Positions 10,601 to 21,937 of a stretch of 64,000 nt of DNA are shown piece after piece (the stretch's first letter is position 1; each line of letters starts with the position of its first letter). Both the position numbers and the translations under genes were made by a program. The notes beneath the pieces are model-generated. The model ran no database searches. It saw nothing but the letters and a program-made list of their open reading frames with translations, and was not told the origin of the DNA. Origin of the DNA: Heliocidaris erythrogramma (taxonomy: Eukaryota; Echinodermata; Echinoidea; Camarodonta; Echinometridae); NCBI GenBank assembly GCA_025617745.1, contig CM046853.1:29515822-29579821 (forward strand), in the 5' to 3' direction.

Positions 10601-13136
10601 AGCAGGTCATGCCAATCAAAGCGCGTGCCCGGTCTTAGCTCCGCCCAGTTCCTCCATACAAACTTTGTATATATGCAGGCTGCTCTGACCCATCTTTAGA
10701 TCACGAGTTCGTATCTGTACGAACATCGTATAGTTCGATGTTCACACGGAAATTTGCTCTAGGGCTGATTAGTTAATCAGTTTTAAACTAATAAGCTTTC
10801 CATACGATGAATTTTACCCTCGTGTGAAAAGGCTGCATGTGTCATCATAGGAAGACGATCTGATTAGATTTTGGGGTACATAGGTCAAAGGTCAAGGTCA
10901 CAGAAGCCAATTTCTGAAATTTCAGGTGTTAGTCTCGTTCTAGCGATAACTCAAGAACCACTTGAGGTGAAATTAATGTTTTATTACCTTTGTTCTCATA
11001 TCTCAACAATTTTATATTAATGACTAGGAGGAGATAAAGTGATCAGACCTTTGGGTTATAAGGTGTAAGGTCAAATGTCAAAGAGGTCAATTAAACATGT
11101 AATTAGAGGCTTTTTATTCTAGTTATCACACTATTTCAAGAACAGTTTGAGCCATCAACTGAATTTAGGTGGAGGCATATAGGAGACGCAGTTGCCTTCA
11201 TCTTAAATTAAAAATTTATAATGACGTAAGTGTATATGTAATAAGCTGTATATGTAATAAGCTTCACATCTCTGTATCTTACAACACAGACCTAAGTGAA
11301 TGCATGAAGGACCTTTGTTGCGCGCATTTGCCATTTATTTACATTTTGTTTGTTTTTTTAAAGCTGTGGTTTACCACAGCATAATGTGAACGAGTATTAA
11401 CTCTTACTCTGCCAAGGGGTTTAGCTCTCTTCAAAATTTTACCAAAATGTGACCAATGCTTACTTTTCAAATGTGTGCACTTCATTAACCATCTATTATT
11501 TCACAAAATATTGTGTACAAAACTTGTAGAAAATTTATTACTTTTTCTTATGACACCAAACATTATTACTTTATCCAACTTTATGCATAAAAATTATTGA
11601 AAATTACATTTGAGTTTCTTTATTGTCCTTTATATTTTGGTTTCTCATTTGTTACTATTGTTTAATGTTGAAATAAGCTAATATCTTTTTAAAAATCTGC
11701 AATTTTTTCTGAAAATTTCTATGGTAGCATATAATTATAATCATATATTTAGAATGCTTGATTTATGCTCAAAATTTTGATATACATTGACCACCATATA
11801 CCTTTCCTGTGGTCGAGCAGTTGGTGAATGAAAATGACAGTCTATCTGTCACATATACATGACATCGGCAACCCATACCATCCCTAGCTGTTACCACCCA
11901 GAGAACTGGATATGTTCAGAGTTTGTTACTCTTCTAAAATCTAGACTCAACCCAAATTTCGTCAAAAGGGGGGGGGGGGGGGGGGGACAGTAATTGAGGC
12001 TTGCAAAATTTTCTCTTTTTTTGCTTTTCGAAAATGAATGTAAATATGTAATTTATGATGAAAATGTAGTAAATGGTACTCATTTATTCACTGTTGATGA
12101 TACAGTGCTGTGATCTGTTCTTCAGGTGTCTTCCCTTGGTATTTCCTTTTCTAAAATGTTGTTTCTCTTTTTTTCTGTTCTCATGTAGTTGTCCGATTGA
12201 CAAGGATGCACGCAGCAGGATGAATATTCCATTCAGGATAGGGGGAGCTGCAGGTAATGAGGAGCTCGAGAAAGCCTTTGTCGCTGAAGCATTGGAACGT
12301 GGAATGGCTGCTCTTAAGGGTCACAGGTTAGTCAATTTGGCCAGTTGAAAATTTAACATTGTATGTGGTAATATTCAATAAGAAATTCCCATTCATTTAG
12401 TATTAATACTCATATAATTTTCAATTTTGTCCGACATGTCAGTTCTTTCCATTCACTATATACCCAGAAAACGATGCGTCAACTGTTGCTTAAAAATCTT
12501 TGTTATAGTAGAATGCCTATTTTCAGATTTAATAGCCGTACGTTTTTTTACATCCAGAAGGTATTGCTGTGTATACATACTGCAGTATTATTTTATTTTC
12601 ATGCCTATGAATAAATTATGAATAAAAATTATGCACGTATATTCCTTGAATTTCTATTCTCTATTTTTTTGTCCCCTTTAATGAGACAGAAATCTCTTGT
12701 ATTAACTCTAGAATAATGATCATGGGGTTGTGTAAATGTTGCTCATGATGAAAGCTAACACTCTCACCATAAAATATGTGCTTTTACCTGAATGAAGTAA
12801 TACATTTTTTTTAAAAGTGCGTAATTATTCCTCCTGATGGATAATTGATTATCTTCCATAATGTTTGATAAGTAAAACAGCCACTTTTTTTCCTTTTCAA
12901 ACTACAGGACAGTTGGCGGTCTGCGCGCCTCATTGTACAACGCTACAACAGTTGAGGAGACAAGGAAATTAGCTGATTTCATGAAAGAGTTCCAGGACAG
13001 ACATGAGGGTAACACAAAAGTGAGCGCTGCCACCATCCAGAAATGTGATCTTACCCAGCAACTTCCCAATGGCTCTTCAAAAGCTGTTTGCAATGGACTG
13101 ACGAATGGCCACACCAACGGTGTTGCAAGGACTTAA
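7610..13136 (+). CDS. PSAT1: Phosphoserine aminotransferase (PSAT1), six 3'-terminal coding exons
   Basis: This PLP enzyme converts 3-phosphohydroxypyruvate plus glutamate to O-phosphoserine plus 2-oxoglutarate, the second step of cytosolic serine synthesis. Exons are 7610-7687, 8244-8338, 9320-9489, 10067-10195, 12189-12326 and 12908-13136. All have AG/GT borders and joining phases that give 278 codons plus TAA. The product matches the human protein from about residue 133 to the end. Family landmarks visible are YCANET (cofactor Thr), CDMSSN (PLP-ring Asp), GAQKN with the Schiff-base Lys, YNTPP and LRASLYN (substrate Arg). The N-terminal exons must lie upstream of the window, beyond the 7-kb repeat. 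After the usual end at FMKEFQDRH there is an extra tail of about 38 residues rich in Asn, Thr and Gly. The reading frame is intact. Identity is near certain; the UTR limit is less so. Confidence 0.96.
8244..8338 (+). CDS. PSAT1: PSAT1 exon b (PLP Asp)
   Basis: The exon starts after ATTCGCAG and ends AAG|GTAATT. It opens by completing the Gly codon from exon a and ends in phase 0. It encodes the strand with [16 protein letters not shown]; the Asp is the conserved residue that contacts the pyridine nitrogen of PLP. Confidence 0.94.
8434..8910. mobile_element. Inverted-repeat element with 161-bp internal repeats
   Basis: The ends TATACCCCCGCC and GGCGGGGGTATTA are inverted. Inside, a unit beginning CTTGCGGATCG recurs at 8514, 8675 and 8836, a period of 161 bp and about 2.3 copies. 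There is no coding capacity. It lies in a PSAT1 intron and looks like a non-autonomous DNA element. Confidence 0.75.
9320..9489 (+). CDS. PSAT1: PSAT1 exon c (catalytic Lys)
   Basis: The acceptor is TTTTTTACAG and the donor CAG|GTATGA. It encodes [16 protein letters not shown], in which the Lys of GAQKN forms the internal aldimine with PLP. It continues through [12 protein letters not shown] to YNTPPVF, the loop contributed to the neighbouring subunit's active site. It ends in phase 2. Confidence 0.95.
9615..9780. repeat. About 50-60-bp tandem repeat in PSAT1 intron
   Basis: Three copies of CCTTGGAATACCTTTGAAGG plus an AACTTGATCTCAGACAGTG tail start near 9620, 9681 and 9730. The first copy carries an extra insertion of about 11 bp. 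Confidence 0.75.
10067..10195 (+). CDS. PSAT1: PSAT1 exon d
   Basis: The exon lies between TCTGTACAG and CAG|GTAAGA. It encodes [20 protein letters not shown] through SNDFFS, the linker into the C-terminal domain. It is phase 2 at both ends. The following intron carries the nested inverted-repeat elements. Confidence 0.94.
10300..11179. mobile_element. Middle nested element (TATGCCTCTGCCCACC ends)
   Basis: TATGCCTCTGCCCACC at 10300-10315 opposes GGTGGAGGCATA at 11168-11179. The left end folds with GGTGGTGCCGGAGGCAT immediately after it, forming a terminal hairpin. It lies inside the GTTCACAT element. Confidence 0.6.
10445..10828. mobile_element. Innermost nested element (TTCACACAGGGGTAAAATTC ends)
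   Basis: A 20-bp end at 10445-10464 is mirrored by GAATTTTACCCTCGTGTGAA at 10809-10828 with one mismatch. A subterminal GCTGATTAGTT motif with AGTTTAAA is also mirrored. Length is 384 bp. No coding sequence. Confidence 0.7.
11396..12188. other. Rest of PSAT1 intron 4
   Basis: AT-rich intron sequence with one poly-G run of about 19 at 11969-11987. Nothing else recognisable. Confidence 0.6.
12189..12326 (+). CDS. PSAT1: PSAT1 exon e
   Basis: The acceptor is TCATGTAG, after a T-rich tract, and the donor is CAG|GTTAGT. It encodes [19 protein letters not shown] and the helix ending MAALKGHR, typical of the small domain of class V aminotransferases in the SerC group. Confidence 0.94.
12908..13136 (+). 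CDS. PSAT1: PSAT1 terminal coding exon
   Basis: The acceptor is ACTACAG. It encodes [17 protein letters not shown], with the substrate-binding Arg, then the final helix [11 protein letters not shown]. The frame stays open for about 38 further codons of low-complexity sequence ending [10 protein letters not shown] before TAA. Human PSAT1 stops shortly after the helix, so this tail is an extension of unknown role. Confidence 0.94.
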
Positions 13137-15890
13137 ATAGGAAGGCTTAGAAAATTTTGAATAGGACAGGTCCCCGGTGCCATTACTCTTCTCAAGTTGT
13201 CGTCTTGTGTCGTTAATCGTTTGTGATGATCTTCAATTCGAATCAAGCCAGGAGGACCTCTTTTGCAATACATGCTATGCATTGCTGGTTATCCCAAGAG
13301 CACATTTTTCAGATGAAATCAGTTTCTTTGCCAGAGTGAATGAACTGTCTCTCTAACTGAGAGCAATCAATATTCTTGGCATATTAACATGCCGTCTTTT
13401 TAAATATAGACTTATGAACTAAATGTCAACATCCAATAATGCCTTTCATCTTCTTTTCAATCAAGAGCAACTGAAAAACTACATTCTTATTGCAGCTTAC
13501 TTTGTGCTTGTAATCCAGATTTGGGTCAGGAACCTGTTTTAAGTACTCTCTTACACGTTTTTCATCCACCTGTATCTCAAATTGTAAATGTGTGATTTAG
13601 CTTGCGAGTACCTTTGTTATTATGACGAATCGTGAAATTCTTCATGTATGCATCTGTGATTGTAAAATAGTGGAAAGAAGATATGTCACATGATCATGAA
13701 GAAGGAAAGTAGAAGTTATAAATGTAAGCAAAGGTAGTTGTGAAAGCCATCTAAAATGCACAAAGGCACACTTTCTGCAGTGGTGGAAGTGATGGTGAAT
13801 TTGAGCTTTTCTTGTAGTGGGCCAGTGGCTTCCAGTCTGCCAAGGTTTGGGGTTATGCTGATATGTATGTGGAGTATCATTTGAATTTATTTTCTAGCTT
13901 GTAGTCTGCAAAAATGTGTTAGTATGCTGCCTTCTTATGCTGTTGTGAAATGGTATTTCAAACACATTTTTTAACAGTTTATATTGGACTTATTTATATT
14001 TCACTTCAGTTCAAAAACAGGGTGGAAGTTTGTACTCTACTTTTGTGCAGCTGACTTGAATAATGCATTACTGTGGGACTAGTAGTACTTGTTTCAATGC
14101 TTAGTAAGACTGGTATTTGGGGCTCAAACTCTACTGATTTTAGCATGTGTTCTCTCTCTCTGTCTTTTTCCCTCTCTTAATCTCTCTTTTCTTCCCCTTT
14201 TTTCTTTTACCCTTCCATTCTTGTCTCACTTCAAATGCAGAATAATCCCATGTTATTCAGGGACAAGCAAATATGTTTTGACAATGTGTAGTTGGTGCGT
14301 GCTTCTGATAGCGCAATCATAGGTTAACACGCTTACTGCTGCGGAATGCCCTTTTCAAAGTACAAAATAGCTCAGTTTTTGCTCATGTATTTATTGAAAA
14401 GTGCATATTGGTATTGATCCCTCAGCACCAAATCAACATTTGTAAGAAGTAATCTATATCTTTATTGATTATTCTATTTGAGCTGGAATGCAGGTCGTAT
14501 TTCCATGCTCGGTTTAATACTCTACAATATAAATTATATCTCCTAATTTCATTTTAGATCAGTTTGAAATTGCTTCAGTGTTAACAAAAAAAAAAGTGTG
14601 TGAGAAGATAAAGATTGTGTACTGTAGCAGCAGTTGATATCAGGAATTATGTACATGTGAGAGAATGGGATCATCCAGTGAAGTGCTGGTGTATATTGTG
14701 GGACAAACCCTTTCTTTACGCTGTAGGGCAACCCTCTCTCGTTAAGACATTTACCATTGTTTCTCAGTAAGTCCTCATCAGAATCAGAATCCAACATGAA
14801 GTTTAATTGTAATTTGATGGGCTGTAATGTGGGGGATACATCATTTTTTAAACATTTCTGTTATTTGTTTGTTTATATGGTATGTTTTATTTGAATCTGA
14901 TATTTCAGACTTTCAAGATTTTACATTATGCATTTATTGACAAATATTTTTTTTCTAAAATCAGCTGAAATTAAGGTATTTTCTTTGTTTATTATCTCTA
15001 AAATTTTATTTCGAACTATTCTACCCTTTGGGGTGAGGAGTACAAAGGAATTGAGCTAAGAATGCATGATTCACTTGTTGCAGTGTATATCCTTTCTGAT
15101 ATCAAGTTATGATATTCATGATCAATTACTGTAACCAACCAATAGAAATATTTTATCTATGTGTGGGAATTGGCATCGTATGGTCACATTGAATATAGTT
15201 TTTTGTTACAAAATGTTTTTTTTTGCTGGAAAGTCCTTACGTGCATCAATGTACAATGCAAACCTTCTTTTCTGATTGTAATCTTATACATCTCACACAG
15301 TGCATGTGGATATGTTTTAAGATGGAACATATTTTTTGAGTAAAACCACAGAAAATGATTTCACTTGCCATTGTATCTGAAATGTGCTTTTAATAATTTT
15401 AAGTGAGATGTCAAGTAGATGACAATTTGCAAATCATTCCCTGTGGAATTGGTTTAGGATAAATTTATTATTTTTAGGCAAAGTTGGTTCGAAGTACATT
15501 ATACACACACAACACTGAAGACAAAGTGTTGATTTTGAGAGTGAAAATTAATGAAAAAATCGAGGTTGCGAACTGAAAATCACAATTTTTTTTCTTCTTC
15601 CAGTCAAATGTCCAAGATACAGTATGTAGTAGCAGTAAATACTGTGTGGCTATATTCATATTTACTTCATGGCAAGTCTTATCTTTGTATCTTATAGTAT
15701 CACCTCCAAATTGAATGCCCTCTGATTAATTTGAACTGAAATTTTCTTGTTACGTCAGGTAATTATTTTACAGGAAGAGTAGGATTTGAAATAAACATTT
15801 CGTATTTTTTCTGGCAATTGGAATGATGCATGAAGAGGAATTGTAAGTTACAGTGTAAGACCATAATAAACCTTGTGAACAAACCCAAAT
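13137..15890 (+). other. PSAT1: PSAT1 3' UTR (inferred extent)
   Basis: About 2.7 kb of AT-rich sequence without a convincing reading frame follows the stop. Canonical AATAAA signals occur at 15790-15795 and 15865-15870. The second is the last before the tandem repeats begin near 16.38 kb and is chosen as the likely end. The extent is inferred; transcript ends would settle it. Confidence 0.5.
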
Positions 15891-16377
15891 ATTAGGAAAT
15901 CATGTTTGTTTTGCTGTTGATTTATGATTGAGTTTATGGGGTTAGAGGAAGGATAGTTTAATACAGATTTTTTTTTAAATGTCTGGTGGCTCCCATTCGA
16001 CAGTGGTGGAAGAGCTATATTGGGAACAACAAGTCTTACATAGGTGCTTAAGTTCTGTCAAAGTATTTAAAATGTTTTCCTTTTCCCCATTTTTATGCTA
16101 GAACAGCATAAGCCAATCATTTTACGTTTGATGAATAATTTTCAGAATTTCAAGTTCACAATTTTAATTCTTGATTGATGTGTACATTTTGTGTATATAT
16201 ATTACCACACCATACACTGTTTACCAACAGCTATAGTTATATTAAAACCGAACGACTATATATATGACAATTGTAAAACAGAATGTTTTTGTCCTTATTC
16301 TAATAGTATGGAAGAGAGGTAGAATAAATAAGAGAATGATTGATGAGGATGAAGAGCAGTTTAGGAGAGAGATAAAT
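15891..16377. other. AT-rich intergenic stretch
   Basis: No open frame, repeat or RNA motif stands out between the presumed PSAT1 end and the next tandem repeat. Confidence 0.4.
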
Positions 16378-16722
16378 AGTGAAGTGGATGAGTAGTGAAG
16401 TTTAAAGGTGTGTGGTATTGATAAGGAAGAGAAGACATGGGTTGAAACCCGATTTGGGACAAATATATCTTTAATTGACATTGGTTGAAAGTGAAGTGGA
16501 TAAGTAGTGAAGTTTCAAGGTGTGTGGTATTGATAAGGAAGAGAAGACATGGGTTAAAACCCGATTTGGGACAAATATATCTTTAATTGACATGGGTTGA
16601 ATAGTGAAGTGGATGAGTAGTGAATTTTCAAGGTGTGTGGTATTGATGAGGAAGAGAAGACATGTTTTGAAAGACACTGCATTTCAGACACTGATTTGGG
16701 ACAAATATATCTTTAATTGACA
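16378..16722. repeat. About 112-bp tandem repeat, three copies
   Basis: AGTGAAGTGGATGAGTAGTG recurs at 16378, 16490 and 16603. Each copy is followed by GTGTGTGGTATTGAT and GGGACAAATATATCTTTAAT. The third copy has an insertion near 16670. Confidence 0.85.
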
Positions 16723-16779
16723 AATGCAACTTGAACATTTTCTTTGAAGCAAATAAAATTCTCAATACCTAAAAATTAC

Positions 16780-16864
16780 CTCGCTATTCATAAGGACCAC
16801 TATTCATAACGCGTGTTAAATGAATAGTGGTTTTCTATGAATAGCGGTCCTTATAAATAGCGAG
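16780..16864. repeat. 85-bp near-perfect palindrome
   Basis: The outer stem is CTCGCTATTCATAAGGACC against its complement, with two mismatches over about 29 bp. A second pair, CCACTATTCAT/ATGAATAGTGG, lies inside. It could extrude as a cruciform or be a very short foldback element. Confidence 0.85.
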
Positions 16865-17104
16865 CAGACACATAAGCTTCTTTAAAATTTCTTGAGATCT
16901 TTCTTTCCGGAATTTTTCTCATACTTTCACAGACATGCTCCCCCTCGACTTCTGTTTTCATAAAACTTTTCCTTGAAGTAGGCATAATCGAGACACTCCA
17001 TTTACAAAAAGGCAATGAAAATCGTCTACATAATCCGATTCAAGCACACAAGCGTATCAAAAGAAATATATACAGCCTGTACAAGTTGATGCAGTTTGTA
17101 TCGC

Positions 17105-17350
17105 ATTAATTCAGATTCGGATTCAGATTCAGATTAATTTTTTTGGTTGGTCCAATAGGAAATTCATTTTGTCGGCATTACATGAAGCACGTATACAATT
17201 ATACAATATATACACAAATAGATAATACACAGTAGCAAATTTACAATATTATATAGTCATAAGAAACGCAGAAATATAGTTATTAATGTGTCCAAATTTA
17301 TGCAACTGGCATCAAAACACACAAAATAAAAAGAAAATCTTGGACTACTT
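17105..17350 (-). mobile_element. LINE-like 3' end with ATTCAG microsatellite tail
   Basis: Read on the - strand, AT-rich UTR-like sequence passes through TGCCGACAAAATGAATTTCC and ends in a (TCTGAA)n tail. Hexamer tails of this kind are typical of CR1/L2-type LINEs. No reverse transcriptase segment is present, so this is inference. Confidence 0.4.
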
Positions 17351-17454
17351 ATAAACTTAAACAAGAGTGGTTGTTCCATTAAATCTATTCAATACAAGTT
17401 TAGCAAATAATATTTATACATGTAGATATATTACAGGCAGAATTAAACAAAGAC

Positions 17455-17835
17455 GAAGTAGTATTGGTGGAGGTGGTAGTAGCAGCCGCAGTTGTAGTAG
17501 TAGTAGTAGTAGTATTAGTAGTAGTAGTAATAGTAGTAGGAGTCGTAGTAGTGGTAGTAGTAATAGTAGTAGTTGTGGTAGTGGTAGTAGTAGTAGTAGT
17601 AGCAGCAGCAGCAACAGCAGCAGTAGCAGTAGTAGTAGTAGTGGTACTAGTAGTAAGAGTAGTAAGGGTAATAATAGTAGTTGTATAGCAGTAGTAGTTA
17701 TACTTAGTATTAGTAGTAGTATTAGTAGTAGTAGTAGTAGTAGTAGTAGTAGGGGGTAATAATCAGTAGTAGCAGTAGCAATAGTAGTAGAAGCAGCAGT
17801 AGTAGTAGTAGTAGTAGTATAAGTAGTAGTAATAT

Positions 17836-17870
<35 letters not shown>

Positions 17871-18269
17871 TAAGTAGTAGTAGCAGTAGTAGTAGTAGTA
17901 GTAGCAGTATAAATACATGTAGTAGTATAGTAGTAGGTGTAGTATAAGAGTGGAAGTTCTTGTTTTTCATCACGGCCTATTGTAGCAGGAGGAGTAGTGG
18001 TGATGGTTATATTATTATTACTATTATTTAGTAGTAGTAGTAGTAGTAGTAGTAGAAGTAGAAATAGTAGTATATAGTAGTAGTGGTAGTAGCAGTAGTA
18101 TTAGCAGCAGGAGTAGTGAGGGTAATAATAGTGGCTGTAGCATTAGTAGTAGTAGTACTTAATAGTAGTAGTAGTCGTAGCAGTAGCAGTAGTAGTATAA
18201 ATGGTACTAGTAGTAGTAGTAGTAGAATTAATAGTAGTAGTAATATTAATATCATTAGTAGTAGTAGTA

Positions 18270-18305
<36 letters not shown>

Positions 18306-18418
18306 GAGCAGTAGTAGTAGTAGCAGCAGTAGGAGTAGTAGTTGTAGTAGTAGTAGTAGTAGTAGTAGTAACTGTAGGATTAGTAGTGGTAATATATATA
18401 CATGTAGTAGTAGCAGCG
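17455..18418. repeat. TAG trinucleotide array, left
   Basis: Nearly 1 kb of (TAG)n with interruptions, broken at about 17940-18020 by a unique segment containing CACGGCCTATTGTAGC. Frames read Ser, Val or Leu runs and are not treated as genes. Confidence 0.95.
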
Positions 18419-18538
18419 TGTGTTGCTAAACTTCGAGTTTCGAGTTTCGAGTATCGAGTTTCGAGTTTCGAGTTTCGAGTTTCGAGTTTCGAGTTTCGAG
18501 TTTCGAGTTTCGAGTTTCGAGTTTCGAGTTTCGAGTTC
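18419..18538 (+). repeat. CGAGTTT heptamer array
   Basis: About 15 tandem copies of the 7-mer CGAGTTT, preceded by GTGTGTTGCTAAACTT at the end of the TAG array. The reverse-complement array at 24067-24220 has the same junction sequence. Confidence 0.95.
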
Positions 18539-19261
18539 AAATGTTAAATTTCCAGTAGCTGATAACTGGTAACTGTAAAGCCCATGGTAGCTCTACTTCA
18601 AGCAGTCACTTCTTCATAAAAATCTCAAAAGAACAAACACTGAAACCAAAATGGATGAATCATACTTGCTAGCTAAACCACGGGAATCTGCGCTACCTCA
18701 AGTTTTTTTTTTATTTTTGCACTATTCGTGTAATGAAACTCGATACTATCAAAACAAAATTTCGAGTTACGCTTTTCTTGGCGGATTTCAATTTTTTTTT
18801 ATACCGATATCTGTCTAATTATTTTTTCACGTCTTTATCTTATCATTTGTTCCAAGGCATTCATCTATCTATGCATTTATTACTATCCTTATTATTATTT
18901 TTATTGTTATTATCATTGTTATGATTATAATTATTGTCATTCTTAAGATCAGTATTATCATTATTATCATCATCATTTTTATCCGAACTGCATTGCAGCG
19001 ATCTCGCTACTTTTGATCTTCGCGATGTATTTAGACGTTATTATTTGCCCTTTTTCGTATTAATGCCACTGGATTATCTCAGTAGACTTACGCAAAACAT
19101 TACTTTCTCTTCATAGAATATGAAAATTAAAGGTGGGGGGGGGGGGGGTCTTTTGGGGTTTTTTTAAATCTCGGCAGCAATAATGCATTCGAAAACCGGC
19201 ACAAAATTCAATACCTGAACATGCGAAAAAGTTCAAGATACAAATTTACGTTTTACAAAAT
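18539..19261. other. AT-rich spacer before the satellite
   Basis: Contains a T-rich/ATT-rich stretch and a G run at about 19133-19148. No gene is visible. Confidence 0.4.
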
Positions 19262-21165
19262 TTACAAAATTCAGTTACGTCTTTCTTGCCCGATTTCAAA
19301 TATTTTTTTTGCTACCAATAATAAGGACTGTACACTCTTAACACAATTCAATCACAAAATTCAATACTGCTATTGCTATAAAGCTCCAATTCAATAATAA
19401 AGTTTTAACTCGAACTTTTCCCATTTTCGAGTTTGAAACTCGAAAATGCTCATTTTTCGAGTTACGTCTTTCTTGCCCGATTTCAAATATTTTTTTGCTT
19501 CCAATATTAAGGGCTGTACACTCTTAACACAATTCAATCACAAAATTCAGTACTGCTATTGCTGTAAAGCTCCAATTCAATAATAACGTTTTAACTCGAA
19601 ATTTTGCCATTTTCGAGTTTGAAACTCGAAAATGCTCATTTTTCGAGTTACGACTTTCTTGCCCGATTTCAAATATTTTTTCGCTTCCAATATTAAGGGC
19701 TGTACACTCTTAACACAATTCAATCACAAAATTCAGTACTGCTATTGCTGTAAAGCTCCAATTCAATAATAAAGTTTTAACTCGAAATTTTCCCATTTTC
19801 GAGTTTGAAACTCGAAAATGCTCATTTTTCGAGTTACGACTTTCTTGCCCGATTTCAAATATTTTTTTGCTTCCAATATTAAGGGCTGTACACTCTTAAC
19901 ACAATTCAATCACAAACTTCAATACTGCTATTGCTGTAAAGCTCCAATTCAATAATAAAGTTTTAACTCGAACTTTTCCCATTTTCGAGTTTGAAACTTG
20001 AAAATGCTCATTTTTCGAGTTACGTCTTTCTTGCCCGATTTCAAATATTTTTTTGCTTCCAATATTAAGGGCTGTACACTCTTAACACAATTCAATCACA
20101 AAATTCAATACTGCTATTGCTGTAAAGCTCCAATTCAATAATAAAGTTTTAACTCGAAATTTTCCCATTTTCGAGTTTGAAACTCGAAAATGCTCATTTT
20201 TCGAGTTACGTCTTTCTTGCCCGATTTCAAATATTTTTTTGCTTCCAATATTAAGGGCTGTACACTCTTAACACAATTCAATCACAAAATTCAATACTGC
20301 TATTGCTGTAAAGCTCCAATTCAATAATAAAGTTTTAACTCGAACTTTTCCCATTTTCGAGTTTGAAACTCGAAAATGCTCATTTTTCGAGTTACGTCTT
20401 TCTTGCCCGATTTCAAATATTTTTTTGCTTCCAATATTAAGGGCTGTACACTCTTAACACAATTCAATCACAAAATTCAATACTGCTATTGCTATAAAGC
20501 TCCAATTCAATAATAAAGTTTTAACTCGAACTTTTCCCATTTTCGAGTTTGAAACTCGAAAATGCTCATTTTTCGAGTTACGTCTTTCTTGCCCGATTTC
20601 AAATATTTTTTTGCTTCCAATATTAAGGGCTGTACACTCTTAACACAATTCAATCACAAAATTCAATACTGCTATTGCTGTAAAGCTCCAATTCAATAAT
20701 AACGTTTTAACTCGAAATTTTGCCATTTTCGAGTTTGAAACTCGAAAATGCTAAATTTTCGAGTTACGTCTTTCTTGCCCGATTTCAAATATTTTTTTGC
20801 TTCCAATATTAAGGGCTGTACACTCTTAACACAATTCAATCACAAAACTCAATACTGCTATTGCTGTAAAGCTCCAATTAAATAATAAAGTTTTAACTCG
20901 AAATTTTGCCATTTTCGAGTTTGAAACTCGAAAATGCTAAATTTTCGAGTTACGTCTTTCTTGCCCGATTTCATTTATTTTTTTGCTACCAATAATAAGG
21001 GCTGTACACTCTTAACACAATTCAATCACAAAATTCAATACTGCTATTGCTGTAAAGCTCCAATTCTATAATAAAGTTTAAACTCGAACTTTTCCCGTTT
21101 TCGAGTTACGTCTTTCTTGCCCGATTTCAAATATTTTTTGGCTACCAATAATAAGGGCTGTACAC
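19262..21165. repeat. 187-bp satellite, about ten copies
   Basis: The anchor GTTACGTCTTTCTTGCCCG recurs at 19274, 19461, then GTTACGACTTTC at 19647 and 19833, and so on at 186-187-bp spacing to about 21100. Copies differ by only a few changes. Each full unit contains CATTTTCGAGTTT directly followed by G and AAACTCGAAAATG, a 27-bp palindrome. The last copies are slightly shortened or diverged. Confidence 0.95.
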
Positions 21166-21359
21166 TCTTTACCTGAAGTTGAGATTTCTTTCAAAAGTTT
21201 AACCTTTGCAAATGCTGTTTTATACACTATCCTACATTGGGGTCGCAATATTTATCAGGAGCACTGCATGGCGTAAATATTATTTTTCAATAGGGGGGGG
21301 GGGGGTAGACTTGAAGGATCGAACTGCTTAGCCAGGATATCATTTTGTGGTGCGGTTGT

Positions 21360-21815
21360 GAGATGCGTGCTCCCCAGGGGGTGGGTGTAGGAAGGTTCCC
21401 CCTCCCGCGCGAATCGTGAAAGCTCTGACGTTTTATAGCAAATTTGAGAGAAAAACAACGGCTCGTAGCACCTTTTTTAGGCGGAAAGTTAGTTCGGCAC
21501 CCGGACTGTTTTTAAATTGCCTGGACGTAAAACTGCACTGTAGGGGTGGGTGCAGGGAGGGGGATTTTGAAAGCTCTGACGATATATAGCAAATTTGAGA
21601 GAAAAACAACGGCTCGTAGCACCTTTTTTTTAGGAGGACAGTTAGCTCGACACCCGGACTGCTTTTAGTTGGAGGCAATATACTGTACTGTATATTACAG
21701 GCGTGGGTGCCGGGAGAGGGGAGTTACTTCCCCTTTTGAGCTTCCCCCTTTTGACGTTTTAGCAAATTTTGATTGAAAGATAACGGCTTGTGGCGCCTTT
21801 TTAGGCCTTTTTTCT
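21360..21815. repeat. About 150-bp tandem repeat, three copies
   Basis: AAAGCTCTGACG begins at 21419 and 21569, and a more diverged copy covers about 21740-21815. Each contains ACAACGGCTCGTAGCACC (or a variant) and a G-rich GGGTGGGTGCAGGGAGG end. Open frames here are incidental. Confidence 0.7.
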
Positions 21816-21937
21816 CTCACTTCCCCCGCTTTTTCACTCTCAAGAGAATTAATAGGGGGAGGGTATGGTCCCATTGTGCCCCCTGGCTACGCCTATGAGC
21901 AGGAGTCATATGAAACTAACATGATATAGCGAGCAAA

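Larger units (their letters stand above)
10263..11395. mobile_element. Outer inverted-repeat element (GTTCACAT...CTGTGGT)
   Basis: The left end GTTCACATATG, then CTGTAAACCACAG, is matched inverted at the right by CTGTGGTTTACCACAG, then CATAATGTGAAC. The terminal similarity is about 40 bp. It encloses the two further inverted-repeat pairs. Confidence 0.65.

Noticed and set aside
17367..18547. Poly-Ser, poly-Val and poly-Leu frames in the TAG array
   Set aside because: Open frames occur in all phases of a trinucleotide array, with no start context, domain or splice signals.
19262..21165. CRISPR-like array
   Set aside because: Units of 187 bp are contiguous satellite copies without unique spacers, and the genome is eukaryotic.
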